Of a stretch of DNA of 64,000 nucleotides, positions 34,831 through 42,544 are shown in pieces. This stretch comes from Massilia mucilaginosa (GTDB lineage: Bacteria > Pseudomonadota > Gammaproteobacteria > Burkholderiales > Burkholderiaceae_D): NCBI RefSeq assembly GCF_011682145.1, contig NZ_WHJH01000024.1:28950-92949 (forward strand), given 5' to 3'. A model generated the notes under the pieces. It was not told where the DNA came from. It did not search any database and saw nothing but the letters and a program-made list of their open reading frames with translations. Numbering within the stretch: the stretch's first letter is position 1; each line of letters starts with the position of its first letter. The translations under genes were made by a program, and so were the position numbers.

Positions 34831-35259
34831 TTACTTTAAGAATTCAGAAAATACGTCGAGGGCTTCAAACGCGTTGTCGGCGACCATCGCCACATCCGTT
34901 GCAATGCTGTCGGCGCTGGCGTCGTGCGCCAGCGAACCGAAAATGACGTAGTGCTCGCCGACCCGTCCGAAGTTCGACAGCGGAATGGCGATGTTCAGGT
35001 CCATCATCGCTTCGAGCATCTCGTAGCGGCGTTCGGGGCGGATTTCGGCTTCGGTCCACAGATAGCAGATGCACAGCACCTGGCTGGGCGTTGCGGTGAT
35101 GAATACCGGCAACTCCTCCAGCCCTTCGATACTCATGCGCATGACCGGCACGCCGTCGGCAGCGGTGGGCGGCAGCAGGTTGCTGGTGACGCCGGCCGAG
35201 CCGGGCCTGCGCAGCAGGGCGCGCTCAATTTCAAGCATCTGTTTCATTGCCATTTCCAT
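34831..35259 (-). CDS. yjfI: YjfI-like (DUF2170) protein, first gene of the cluster
   Basis: A 142-residue protein of the DUF2170 family: ADGVPVMRMSIEGLEELPVF, ATPSQVLCICYLWTEAEIRP, MLEAMMDLNIAIPLSNFGRV and the terminal DVAMVADNAFEALDVFSEFL. Function is unknown; family members are always found next to a PspA-like gene and are presumed to regulate it. AAGGAGC is seven bases before the ATG. Two palindromes overlapping a strong promoter lie just upstream, so this gene carries the start signal for the whole seven-gene unit. Confidence 0.82.
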   Translation of the reverse strand: MEMAMKQMLEIERALLRRPGSAGVTSNLLPPTAADGVPVMRMSIEGLEELPVFITATPSQVLCICYLWTEAEIRPERRYEMLEAMMDLNIAIPLSNFGRVGEHYVIFGSLAHDASADSIATDVAMVADNAFEALDVFSEFLK

Positions 35260-35311
35260 CGTTTTGCTCCTTGCACGGTGCGTACTTCAATCGTCCCCTG
35301 ATGGGCTGCCA

Positions 35312-35355
35312 GACATATTATGTCACAAGTATAAATACACGACATAAAATGTCAA
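35312..35355 (-). promoter_or_regulatory. Promoter of the PspA-flotillin cluster with twin operators
   Basis: Reading the minus strand, TTGACA (plus 35350-35355) and TATACT (plus 35328-35333) form a sigma-70 promoter with 16-base spacing. Two 13-base palindromes of the form GACAT-N3-ATGTC lie at 35341-35353, over the -35 element, and at 35312-35324, just past the -10 element. Their centres are 29 bases apart. This layout is typical of repression by a dimeric regulator binding twice. Confidence 0.7.
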
Positions 35356-35529
35356 GTGTTGGCATAGCATACACGGAATTGCCGACGTGCATGGAGTGGC
35401 GGGAGGGGGTGTTGGCAGGGGCGGCGGCATTCGCCGCCACGGCCAGGGTATGGCGCGGAGCGAAATGACGGCCGGCGGGCGCCGTCACGAGTCGAAGGTT
35501 TGCATCTGGCGCGAGGCGAGTGCCCGCGC

Positions 35530-36252
35530 TTAGTCCGCCTCGGGAGACATTTCGGCGACAATCGAGGCGAACTGGCCGTCGATCAGTTCGCGCAGCGTCA
35601 TGCCGGGAAATGTATCCTTCGGTTCGCTGAAAACGGCGATTTCGCCGAGAATGTAGGCGCGCCGCTGTGCGGCATCGAACACGATATCGTCCGGCGGGAG
35701 CACGTCGCACAGCGATTCGATCTTCCAGCTGTTGTAATGGAGTTCGTCCTGGTCGAAACGCAGGTTGCCGAACATGCCGTTGCGGTCGAAATACCAGTAA
35801 TCATGCACGTCATCGTTGATATAGCGGCAGCCGAAGCCCGTGTAGTTGTCGTTGACCAGCTTGACCGTCGCCTCGTCCAGAATCTCTTCGAGATCGGTGC
35901 GGCCGCCCCATTTTGCGTAGATAAAGTCGACCAGTCCCTGCCCCGCGTGGCAGCCGTACCATCGGTCGCCGGGATTGCGCACCCGTTCCAGCACCGCGCC
36001 GACGGCATCGAGCGCGATGGTCTGCGAGGAGCTGTCGTCGTAATGCACATGCCTGAACGCGCCGCACTCCTGGTACAGCGAGCGCAATTCGTCTGGAATG
36101 CGGATGTTCAACAGCGCTTCGAGCGCCGCGATGTCTTGCGCCGTATCCGGTGCGGCAAAAGCGAGATCGAAACGCTCGGGGTTTTCGGTGTCGGCGGCAG
36201 CCGCGCCGGCGTTGAGGGCGATTATTGTGTCGCGTGAAATCATGGGATGCAT
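35530..36252 (-). CDS. SMI1/KNR4 (SUKH) family protein
   Basis: A protein of about 240 residues. The N-terminal third fits the SUKH fold: ALEALLNIRIPDELRSLYQECGAF, where a helix with PDELR and a Gly-rich turn is characteristic. Later segments include DRWYGCHAGQGLVDFIYAKW and YINDDVHDYWYFDRNGMFGN. SUKH proteins are often immunity proteins of contact-dependent toxins, but single-copy housekeeping versions exist. No toxin gene lies next to it. The ATG at 36252 or 36243 may be used. It is divergent from the IleRS gene. Confidence 0.65.
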   Translation of the reverse strand: MHPMISRDTIIALNAGAAAADTENPERFDLAFAAPDTAQDIAALEALLNIRIPDELRSLYQECGAFRHVHYDDSSSQTIALDAVGAVLERVRNPGDRWYGCHAGQGLVDFIYAKWGGRTDLEEILDEATVKLVNDNYTGFGCRYINDDVHDYWYFDRNGMFGNLRFDQDELHYNSWKIESLCDVLPPDDIVFDAAQRRAYILGEIAVFSEPKDTFPGMTLRELIDGQFASIVAEMSPEAD

Positions 36253-36570
36253 TTTCTGTCCGAGAAACTGATTGTAGACGATCGTCGTAGCGGCAACCTG
36301 CCAAGCCCTTGCGTAAAATGTGCAAGTGCAATATATTGAAGCCATGAACCCGCACACCTCCCCTCTCCATCGCACCCGCCCGGCACTCCCCGCCGACGCC
36401 GGCCTGCGTGCGGGCGCAGGTGTTGCACGAATTATCCGAGCGGCTGCATGCGTCGCTCGCTTTCGTGTGCCAGTCGTCGGATAAACTTCAAGCGAGCACT
36501 TGACGGCAATTCGCGAAGCGTTCCGTACAAGTCTCACCCAGCTTTGCTCCCGGCTTTATCGGAGCATTCC
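36253..36570. other. 318-base non-coding gap between divergent SUKH and IleRS genes
   Basis: The gap shows AT-rich patches around 36310-36345 that could hold promoter elements for either gene. I see no tRNA, no leader resembling a T-box, and no convincing small gene. A run of 46 codons from 36344 ends in TGA, but it has no clear ribosome binding site and Arg/Ala/Pro-rich composition typical of chance reading. Confidence 0.4.
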
Positions 36571-39483
36571 ATGACTACCTCGTTTTCCCCATCGCACGAG
36601 CACGCCGCCGTCACGGCCGCAGCACCTACCGCAGCACCTACCGCCGTACCTACCGCCGTACCTACCGCCGTACCTACCGCCGTACCCAAATACGCACTGC
36701 GCCTGAAGCAGCCAGCCTTCTGGAACACGCCCAATCCGGATATGGAAGAGCGCCTGCTGGCCCACTGGCGCGCCACCGGCCAGCGCCAGCAACTGGGCGC
36801 CGAGCGCCAGGGCCAGCCGCGCTACTGGCTGCTCGACGGCCCGCCCTATGCCAACGGTAATGCCCACTTCGGCCACCTGCTCAACAAAACCCTCAAGGAC
36901 GTCCACGTCCGCTATGCCAGCGCATGCGGCCACGCGGTGACCTGGCGCGCAGGCTGGGATTGCCACGGACTGCCGCTCGAACTGGCGGTCGAAAAACGCC
37001 ACGGCCCGCAAGCCAAGCAAGACCCGCTGCGCTTCATGCGCCAGTGCCGCGACGAAGCGACCCACTGGAAGGATTTGCAGGCGAACGCGATGTCGCGCCT
37101 GGGCCTCATGGCCGAGATGGACCAGCCCTGGCTGACCATGGACCCCGCGCGCGAGGCGCAATCGCTGTCGCTGCTGCTCGAGATGTGGCAGGCCGGCCTG
37201 CTGGTGGAGCGGCACTCGCCGGTGCACTGGTGCCCCGCATGCCGCAGCGCGCTGGCCGCCAGCGAACTGGAAAAGACCAGCAAGGAGCGCATGGAGACCT
37301 TCTTCAGCGTGCCGTTCGCACCGGCGTCGTGCGAGGCGATGGCGCGGCGCGCACGCGAGGACGGCGCCCCCTGGCCGGACGGCCCGCTGCATCTGCTGTC
37401 GTGGAGCACGACCCCGTGGACCCTGTGGGCCAATGCCGGCTTCGGCCACCCGCAGGCGGGCGCCTTGAGCGTCGCCACCCTCGCCAGCGGCATGCGGGTG
37501 GTACTGGCCGTGCAGGCGCGCGAGCGCTTGCTGCGCGATTATCCGGCGATGTTCAGCCATGCCGGCCATGAATTCGACGGCGCGCTGGACTTCGCCGCGC
37601 TGGGCGCCTTGTCGCTGGCCGCCGTCAGTCCGCTCACCGGGCTGGCCGCCCCCTTGCTGGCGGCGGCGTTTGCCAGCGAAAGCGAGGGCTCCGGCTTCGT
37701 CCACCTGGCGCCGGCCTTCGGACCGGACGACTTTGTCCTGCACGAAACCGATGGCGTGCGCCTCGACTGCCATGTGGGCAAGGATGGCCGCCTGATGGAC
37801 GTGGGCCGGGTCCCGATGCCGCCCGCGCTGCAAGGCGCCACGCTGGAAGTGGCGTCGCAGGTGTCGTGCGACCTGCTGGCCCAGGCCGGCCGGCTGGTCC
37901 ACATGGAGCGCAAGACGGTCGAGACGAATATGTGCTGGCGCCACAAGAAAGCCGTGTTTTACCGCGCCAGCGGACAATGGGCGCTCGACTTGCACAAGGG
38001 TTTCGATGGCTGCCCCGAGGGCCTGGCGCAACGCGCGCTGGCCGCGCTGGAGTCCACCGTGTTCCTGCCGGACGAGAAGGCCCGCGCGCCGCTGACCCTG
38101 ATGATGTCGACGCGCCGCTTCTGGACCCTGTCGCGCGACCGCCTGTGGGGCGTGCCGCTGCCGTTCTTTCGCCATGCGGCGAGCGGCGAACTGCATCCCG
38201 ACACTGCCGCCATGTGGCGCGAGCTGGTTGAGCGCGTGCGAACCGATGGCGTCGAGGCCTGGCAAGCGTTCGAGACGCCGGCCGGCTACACAAAGAGCGC
38301 GCAGAGCGTCGATGTCTGGTTCGACGCCGGCGCCGCGTGGCACAGCGCGGCCGAAGACGGCGGCGGCCAGGCCGACATGGTGGTCGAGGGCCAGGACCAG
38401 ACGCGCGGCTGGTTCTTGTCCTCGTTCCTGCTGCACGCCTTCAAAAGTCCCCTGCCGCCATTCAAGAAGGTGATGACCCATCGCTTCGTGGTCGACGAAC
38501 AAGGCATGAAATTTTCCAAGGAAAAGGGCACGGCGCCGGACAGCGCGGCATTGTTCGCAAAGTCGGGCGCCGATGTGTTCCGCCTGTGGGTGTGCAGCCA
38601 GGACGTGGGCGACGAAATGAAGTGGTCGGGTACCTCGCTCAAACAGGCGACCCAGGACGCCAAGGACTGGCGCAGCTTCCTGCGTTTTCATCTGGCGAAC
38701 ATGGAAGGCCGGGCCGATGCCCCGCGCCCGGTCACGCTGCGCGCCCTCGACCGCCTGGCGCTGCGCAAACTGCGGGAGGCGCGTACCCAGTGGCATGCGG
38801 GCATGGAGGGCGGCCGCTTCTATCAGGCGATGACAGCCCTGGCGCAGTTCCGCCAGTGGGCCAGTTCGGAGTGGTTCGAGCTGTCCAAGCGCACCTTGTA
38901 CTGCGCAAGAAGCGGCAGCGCCGATCTGGTGAGCGTGCAATGGGCGCTGCGCGAATCGTTTTTGCTGTGTGCCCAGATGCTGGCGACAGTCATGCCGTTC
39001 GCCTGCGAAGAGGCTTACCTGGCCTGGCCCGGCCACCCGCGCGCGTCGCTGTTCCTGCATGCGCTGGCCAAACAGGACGAACTACCCGATATAGAGCCGG
39101 CGCTGCGCCAGGCCGAATCGATGCTGGCCTGGCGCCGCTCGCTGCAACCGCTGGTCGAACGCGCGCGCGCTCTGGTGGACAAGGGAACGCCGGTATGCCT
39201 GGCGTTCGGGGAAGGTCATGACGCGCATGGGAAGGACGAGCTGCGCGCGCTTTTCCCCGGTGTCTTCGTGCTGCCGGGTGATCATGCGAATGCGCTCGAC
39301 GCATGGGAGGCCGGTGCGGCCGGCGATCCGGTGCCGGTCCGCGCCGGCAAGCCAACCGCCCACCCGCACCGGTGCGATCGCTGCCGCGATTATGTAAGCC
39401 GCGATTATGTAAGCGCCGCGCTGGACGATCGCGGCCTGTGCCCTCAGTGCGCCGTCGAGGTGGAGCACTCCGTGACGCGCTAA
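36571..39483 (+). CDS. ileS2: Isoleucyl-tRNA synthetase paralogue
   Basis: A 970-residue class Ia synthetase. Catalytic segments: DGPPYANGNAHFGH with the HIGH-type motif H99-F-G-H102, GWDCHGLPLEL, RDRLWGVPLPFF, and K646-F-S-K-E in place of KMSKS. The editing domain is intact in outline (WSTTPWTLWANAGF; VHLAPAFGPDDF). A mid-domain zinc pair (HWCPACRSALAASELE) and a C-terminal zinc knuckle (CDRC ... CPQC) are present. Oddities are an N-terminal tetrapeptide tandem repeat and a five-residue duplication in the zinc knuckle. The start at 36571 has GGAG upstream. It probably charges tRNA-Ile as a second, perhaps inhibitor-resistant, enzyme; a housekeeping ileS should exist elsewhere. Confidence 0.85.
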   Translation: MTTSFSPSHEHAAVTAAAPTAAPTAVPTAVPTAVPTAVPKYALRLKQPAFWNTPNPDMEERLLAHWRATGQRQQLGAERQGQPRYWLLDGPPYANGNAHFGHLLNKTLKDVHVRYASACGHAVTWRAGWDCHGLPLELAVEKRHGPQAKQDPLRFMRQCRDEATHWKDLQANAMSRLGLMAEMDQPWLTMDPAREAQSLSLLLEMWQAGLLVERHSPVHWCPACRSALAASELEKTSKERMETFFSVPFAPASCEAMARRAREDGAPWPDGPLHLLSWSTTPWTLWANAGFGHPQAGALSVATLASGMRVVLAVQARERLLRDYPAMFSHAGHEFDGALDFAALGALSLAAVSPLTGLAAPLLAAAFASESEGSGFVHLAPAFGPDDFVLHETDGVRLDCHVGKDGRLMDVGRVPMPPALQGATLEVASQVSCDLLAQAGRLVHMERKTVETNMCWRHKKAVFYRASGQWALDLHKGFDGCPEGLAQRALAALESTVFLPDEKARAPLTLMMSTRRFWTLSRDRLWGVPLPFFRHAASGELHPDTAAMWRELVERVRTDGVEAWQAFETPAGYTKSAQSVDVWFDAGAAWHSAAEDGGGQADMVVEGQDQTRGWFLSSFLLHAFKSPLPPFKKVMTHRFVVDEQGMKFSKEKGTAPDSAALFAKSGADVFRLWVCSQDVGDEMKWSGTSLKQATQDAKDWRSFLRFHLANMEGRADAPRPVTLRALDRLALRKLREARTQWHAGMEGGRFYQAMTALAQFRQWASSEWFELSKRTLYCARSGSADLVSVQWALRESFLLCAQMLATVMPFACEEAYLAWPGHPRASLFLHALAKQDELPDIEPALRQAESMLAWRRSLQPLVERARALVDKGTPVCLAFGEGHDAHGKDELRALFPGVFVLPGDHANALDAWEAGAAGDPVPVRAGKPTAHPHRCDRCRDYVSRDYVSAALDDRGLCPQCAVEVEHSVTR
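36619..36687 (+). repeat. 12-base tandem repeat in the IleRS 5' coding region
   Basis: Five full and one partial copy of a 12-base unit (GCAGCACCTACC twice, then GCCGTACCTACC) encode Ala-Ala/Val-Pro-Thr repeats as a flexible N-terminal tail. Since the unit is a multiple of three, copy changes would alter only tail length. Confidence 0.9.
39384..39413 (+). repeat. 15-base tandem duplication in the IleRS zinc knuckle
   Basis: CCGCGATTATGTAAG occurs twice in succession, repeating the residues RDYVS between the two CxxC pairs. It is in frame and lengthens the knuckle loop by five residues. Confidence 0.9.
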
Positions 39484-39595
39484 ACAGCCTCCGAGTTGCG
39501 TGCTGCCGGCTAAAGAAGCCTGTCAATACAGGTCTTCATTGAAAAGCGGCGCGCAGCGCGCTACGGTGGGTGCTCCTTCACCGCTGGAGAGACAC

Positions 39596-40846
39596 ATGAC
39601 CTACCAACGCACGGCTGGGAGCCGCCTGCTCGTCCTGATTGCCGCCTTGACGCTGTCCACTCATTCGCAGGGGGCCGACCCCGCAACCTGCTCCGTCAAT
39701 CAACAAAGCTGGCCACTATGCGGCACGGATAACGGCGGCTGGAGCGTCGAAAACGGCAGTTACTGCATCGCGCGCAGTTTCTGCGGCAGCATTCCCGCGG
39801 CGGCCAGCCGCAGCACGCCGGTGGACCCCAGCGCCAGCACCAAAACCCGGGCGGTGTTCAGCTATCTGCGCAGCGTCTGGGGCAAGCAGGTGATCGCCGG
39901 CCAGGCCGACTTGACATGGAAAGATGCGATCGATATGGCCGAACGGGTACGCGCCGATACCGGCAAGTCCCCTGCCCTGATGGGCTACGACTTCATGAAC
40001 TATGGCCTGACCGCGAATTGGGTCGAAGGCCGGCGCCAGACCGAGGAAGCGATCGCGTTTGCCGGCAAGGGCGGCCTGGTGACCTTTGCATGGCACTGGC
40101 GCGACCCGGCGCTGCTCAAGACGCCCCAGGTCAACAACGCCAACTTCTATGCGCGCGAGAGCGATGCCAGCAAAAATACCAATTTCATGATCCCCATGGC
40201 CAACGGTGCGCTGGACAAGAACAGTCCGGCCTACCAGCACATCAACGACGGCATCGACCTGATTGCGGTGGAGCTGAAACGGCTGTCCGACGCCGGGGTG
40301 ACCGTGCTATGGCGGCCCTTGCACGAAGCCTCGGGCTACAAGGGCGATGGCTGGTTCTGGTGGGGCCGCACCCGCACCGACGGTGCTCCGCAGGCGTATG
40401 CGAACATCCTTTTATGGCGCCACATGTTCGACCGCCTGGTGCACAAGCATGGCCTGCATAACCTGATCTGGGTGTGGAACGGGCAGGACCCGGCGTGGTA
40501 CCCGGGCGACGACGTGGTCGATATCGTCAGCCACGATATTTACGACAACGCCGACAACAAGGCCTACCGCTCGCAACTGCCCACCTATCAGCAGGCGTTG
40601 AACACGCCGAAGAAGCGCAAACCGGTCGCCCTCAGCGAGAACAGCTACATTCCCGATCCGGACAAGATCGCTGCCGATAAAGCGTGGTGGCTGTGGTTCA
40701 TGGTCTGGAACGATGGCGACGGGCCGGCCGGCGTCACCAGTCCGAACAACTTCTGGACTGGCGAGTACTACAACACCAATGCGCACAAACAGAAAGTGTA
40801 CAACCATCCCAACGTGATTACGCTGGACCGGCTGCCGCGCTTCTAG
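39596..40846 (+). CDS. Secreted GH26 beta-mannanase with N-terminal CBM10-like module
   Basis: A 416-residue exported hydrolase: signal sequence (1-27), then a short Cys-rich module C-x-VNQQSWPLC ... GGWSVENGSYCIARSFC (about 32-65) resembling CBM10 cellulose-binding modules. The GH26 catalytic domain (about 85-410) contains the acid/base Glu E244 in VLWRPLHEASG and the nucleophile E348 in VALSENSYIP. Family GH26 cleaves beta-1,4-mannans. The ATG at 39596 is behind GGAGAG. The gene is monocistronic and converges on the GAF-domain gene with a 2-base gap. Confidence 0.85.
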   Translation: MTYQRTAGSRLLVLIAALTLSTHSQGADPATCSVNQQSWPLCGTDNGGWSVENGSYCIARSFCGSIPAAASRSTPVDPSASTKTRAVFSYLRSVWGKQVIAGQADLTWKDAIDMAERVRADTGKSPALMGYDFMNYGLTANWVEGRRQTEEAIAFAGKGGLVTFAWHWRDPALLKTPQVNNANFYARESDASKNTNFMIPMANGALDKNSPAYQHINDGIDLIAVELKRLSDAGVTVLWRPLHEASGYKGDGWFWWGRTRTDGAPQAYANILLWRHMFDRLVHKHGLHNLIWVWNGQDPAWYPGDDVVDIVSHDIYDNADNKAYRSQLPTYQQALNTPKKRKPVALSENSYIPDPDKIAADKAWWLWFMVWNDGDGPAGVTSPNNFWTGEYYNTNAHKQKVYNHPNVITLDRLPRF

Positions 40847-40848
40847 GG

Positions 40849-41343
40849 TCAGTGCATGTCGGTGGCGTCGAGGAAGGCCTGGACCATCGCTTCGAGGCCG
40901 ACCCGGTCTTCTTCGCTGAAGCGGTTCAGCAGCGGGCTGTCGATGTCGAACACGCCGTACAGCTGGCCGTCCTTGATCAGCGGGATGACGATTTCGGCGT
41001 TCGAGGCGCTGTCGCAGGCGATGTGGCCGTCGAACGAGTGCACGTCGGCGACGACGATGGTGCGGCGCTCCTGTGCGGAGGTGCCGCACACGCCACGACC
41101 CAGCGCAATGCGTGCGCACGCCACTTTGCCCTGGAACGGCCCGACCAGCAGTTCCTGCGCGGCGCCCTTCTTGCCCGGACGGAGCAGGTAGAAGCCGGCC
41201 CAGTTCAGGTCCGCAATGGCGGAATACACCAGGGCGGAAAATTGCGATGCGTTGGCGGTCAGATCGCGCTCGCCTTCCAGAATGCTGCTCACCTGGCGTG
41301 CGAGAAGAGGATAGTCACCTGAGTTGTTTTCGATGTTGTGCAT
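40849..41343 (-). CDS. msrC: Free methionine-(R)-sulfoxide reductase (GAF domain)
   Basis: A 164-residue single-GAF enzyme reducing free L-methionine-(R)-sulfoxide with thioredoxin. The three functional cysteines are present with family spacing: C76 and C86 in CARIALGRGVC, and C110 in HIACDSAS (equivalent to C84, C94 and C118 of the E. coli enzyme YebR/MsrC). Other landmarks are NWAGFYLL, VGPFQGKVAC and LYGVFDIDSP. It protects the amino-acid pool under oxidative stress. It is transcribed alone. Confidence 0.92.
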   Translation of the reverse strand: MHNIENNSGDYPLLARQVSSILEGERDLTANASQFSALVYSAIADLNWAGFYLLRPGKKGAAQELLVGPFQGKVACARIALGRGVCGTSAQERRTIVVADVHSFDGHIACDSASNAEIVIPLIKDGQLYGVFDIDSPLLNRFSEEDRVGLEAMVQAFLDATDMH

Positions 41344-41455
41344 ACGGCTGGCTGATTGTCTGGTTGTTGAAAAACCGCGAGCGTGCGCGGGCAGCGCATT
41401 GTATCGCGTTGTGGCGCTTTCCTACTCCTGCGGACGCGCCGCCACCGCTTCGCCA

Positions 41456-41717
41456 TCAGCGTGCAGCCCAGCCACGCTGAGTATCCCGCCACGAAGGGCA
41501 GCGCGCTGCCATCCATCCTGAATAACTCCACGCCGGCGTGCGCCAGCCTGGCCGAATCGTCGGCCAAGCTGCTGCTGCCTACCTGATCGGTCAACTGCAC
41601 CTGCGCCACGGTCGGCACCTGGATCAGGAATCGGCCGCTTTGCTCGACCAGTTTGCGGGTGCTGGTGTTCTTGTCGAGCACCAGCTCCAGCCGCGTGCGC
41701 GCAGGCCTCCTCACCAC
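41456..41717 (-). pseudogene. Internal fragment of a flavin reductase family gene
   Basis: The translated segment LVLDKNTSTRKLVEQSGRFL, IQVPTVAQVQLTDQVGSSSL, ARLAHAGVELF, LPFVAGYSAWLGCTL is the FMN-binding middle of a flavin reductase-like protein, covering roughly residues 40-120 of a normal gene. The N-terminal strand region is missing and, after TLMAK, the frame continues as unrelated low-complexity sequence. It is a decayed, non-functional copy. The operator repeat adjacent to it may once have controlled it. Confidence 0.7.
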
Positions 41718-41721
41718 ATAA

Positions 41722-41809
41722 GATTCATTTTGGTACTAATTACATGTTTTTGACGATTTCGCCTTCTAATCCATAAATCGCTTGCGGATTCATTTTGAAA
41801 CTAAGTACA
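41722..41809 (+). promoter_or_regulatory. Promoter flanked by two 23-base direct repeats before the NrtR-like gene
   Basis: The 23-base segments at 41722-41744 and 41787-41809 begin with GATTCATTTT and share ACTAA and TACA; they match at 20 of 23 positions in the same orientation, 65 bases apart. Between them lies TTGACG (41750-41755), a 17-base spacer and ATAAAT (41773-41778), a good sigma-70 promoter. The upstream copy touches the -35 region and the downstream copy lies just past the -10. The following gene encodes a predicted DNA-binding NUDIX protein, which may bind these repeats. Confidence 0.6.
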
Positions 41810-41817
41810 ATGCCAAC

Positions 41818-42519
41818 ATGCCAAGTCAATCAAACAACCCACAGGAGCCCAGCGTGAATGAGGTCATCTGCACCGTCGACACGGTCCTGCTTACCCTTGG
41901 CGACGACGGCCTGTCGGTCGCCCTTCTCAAGCGCGAACGCGAGCCGTACAAAGGCGTGGCCGCCCTCCCCGGCGGCTATATCCATGTCGACAAGGACCTC
42001 GACGGCTACGGCGCCGCCCTGCGCGTGCTCAAGACCAAAACCGGCATCGACGTGCCGTATCTCGAACAACTGGCCGCGTTTACCGGCGCGGCGCGCGATC
42101 CGCGCGGCTGGTCGGTGTCGCTGGCGTATTACGCGCTGGTGCCGCACGCCGTCATCGCAGCGGCGGGCCATCCCGGCGTCAAGCTGGTCGGCGTCGACCG
42201 CCTGCACACGCTGCCGTTCGATCACGGCACGATCGTGGCGGCGGCCGTCGAGCGGCTGCGCAGCAAGAGCCAGTATTCGTCGCTGCCGTGCTTTTTGGTC
42301 GGTGAACTGTTCACCCTCCCGCAACTGCAGCGCGTGTACGAGGCACTGATGGGCGAAGCGCTGAACAAGGTGAGTTTTCGCCGCAAGATGGCCGAACTCG
42401 ATGTACTCGAAGCGGCCGAGGGGCAGATGGATGCGTCGAGCCCCAGCCGCCCGGCGCAGTTGTACCGGCTGCGTCCCGAGTTTCGCGACCGTCTGGGCCT
42501 GCTCAAGCGCGGCCTGTAA
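41818..42519 (+). CDS. NUDIX-type transcriptional regulator (NrtR-like)
   Basis: A 233-residue two-domain protein. The NUDIX fold covers about residues 15-150: LPGGYIHVDKDLDGYGAALRVLKTKTGID, in which the hydrolase signature GX5EX7REUXEEXGU is degraded (the catalytic Glu residues are replaced), so it binds rather than hydrolyses a nucleotide ligand, as in NrtR. The C-terminal winged helix (about 160-230: LVGELFTLPQLQRVYEALMG, NKVSFRRKMAELDVL) binds DNA. NrtR proteins sense ADP-ribose and control NAD genes. The gene opens the SPFH-pseudokinase-VWA-PurA run, 25 bases before the SPFH gene. Confidence 0.8.
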   Translation: MPSQSNNPQEPSVNEVICTVDTVLLTLGDDGLSVALLKREREPYKGVAALPGGYIHVDKDLDGYGAALRVLKTKTGIDVPYLEQLAAFTGAARDPRGWSVSLAYYALVPHAVIAAAGHPGVKLVGVDRLHTLPFDHGTIVAAAVERLRSKSQYSSLPCFLVGELFTLPQLQRVYEALMGEALNKVSFRRKMAELDVLEAAEGQMDASSPSRPAQLYRLRPEFRDRLGLLKRGL

Positions 42520-42544
42520 GCAATCAACCAAGGAGAATACGATC

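Noticed and set aside
36344..36484. Small peptide gene before the IleRS gene
   Set aside because: No ribosome binding site and Arg/Ala/Pro-rich chance composition.
36619..36687. CRISPR-like array
   Set aside because: The repeats are 12 bases, contiguous and in frame with a protein; there are no spacers.
36556..39060. An 834-codon minus-strand frame opposite the IleRS gene
   Set aside because: Antisense shadow; the plus strand carries all IleRS motifs.
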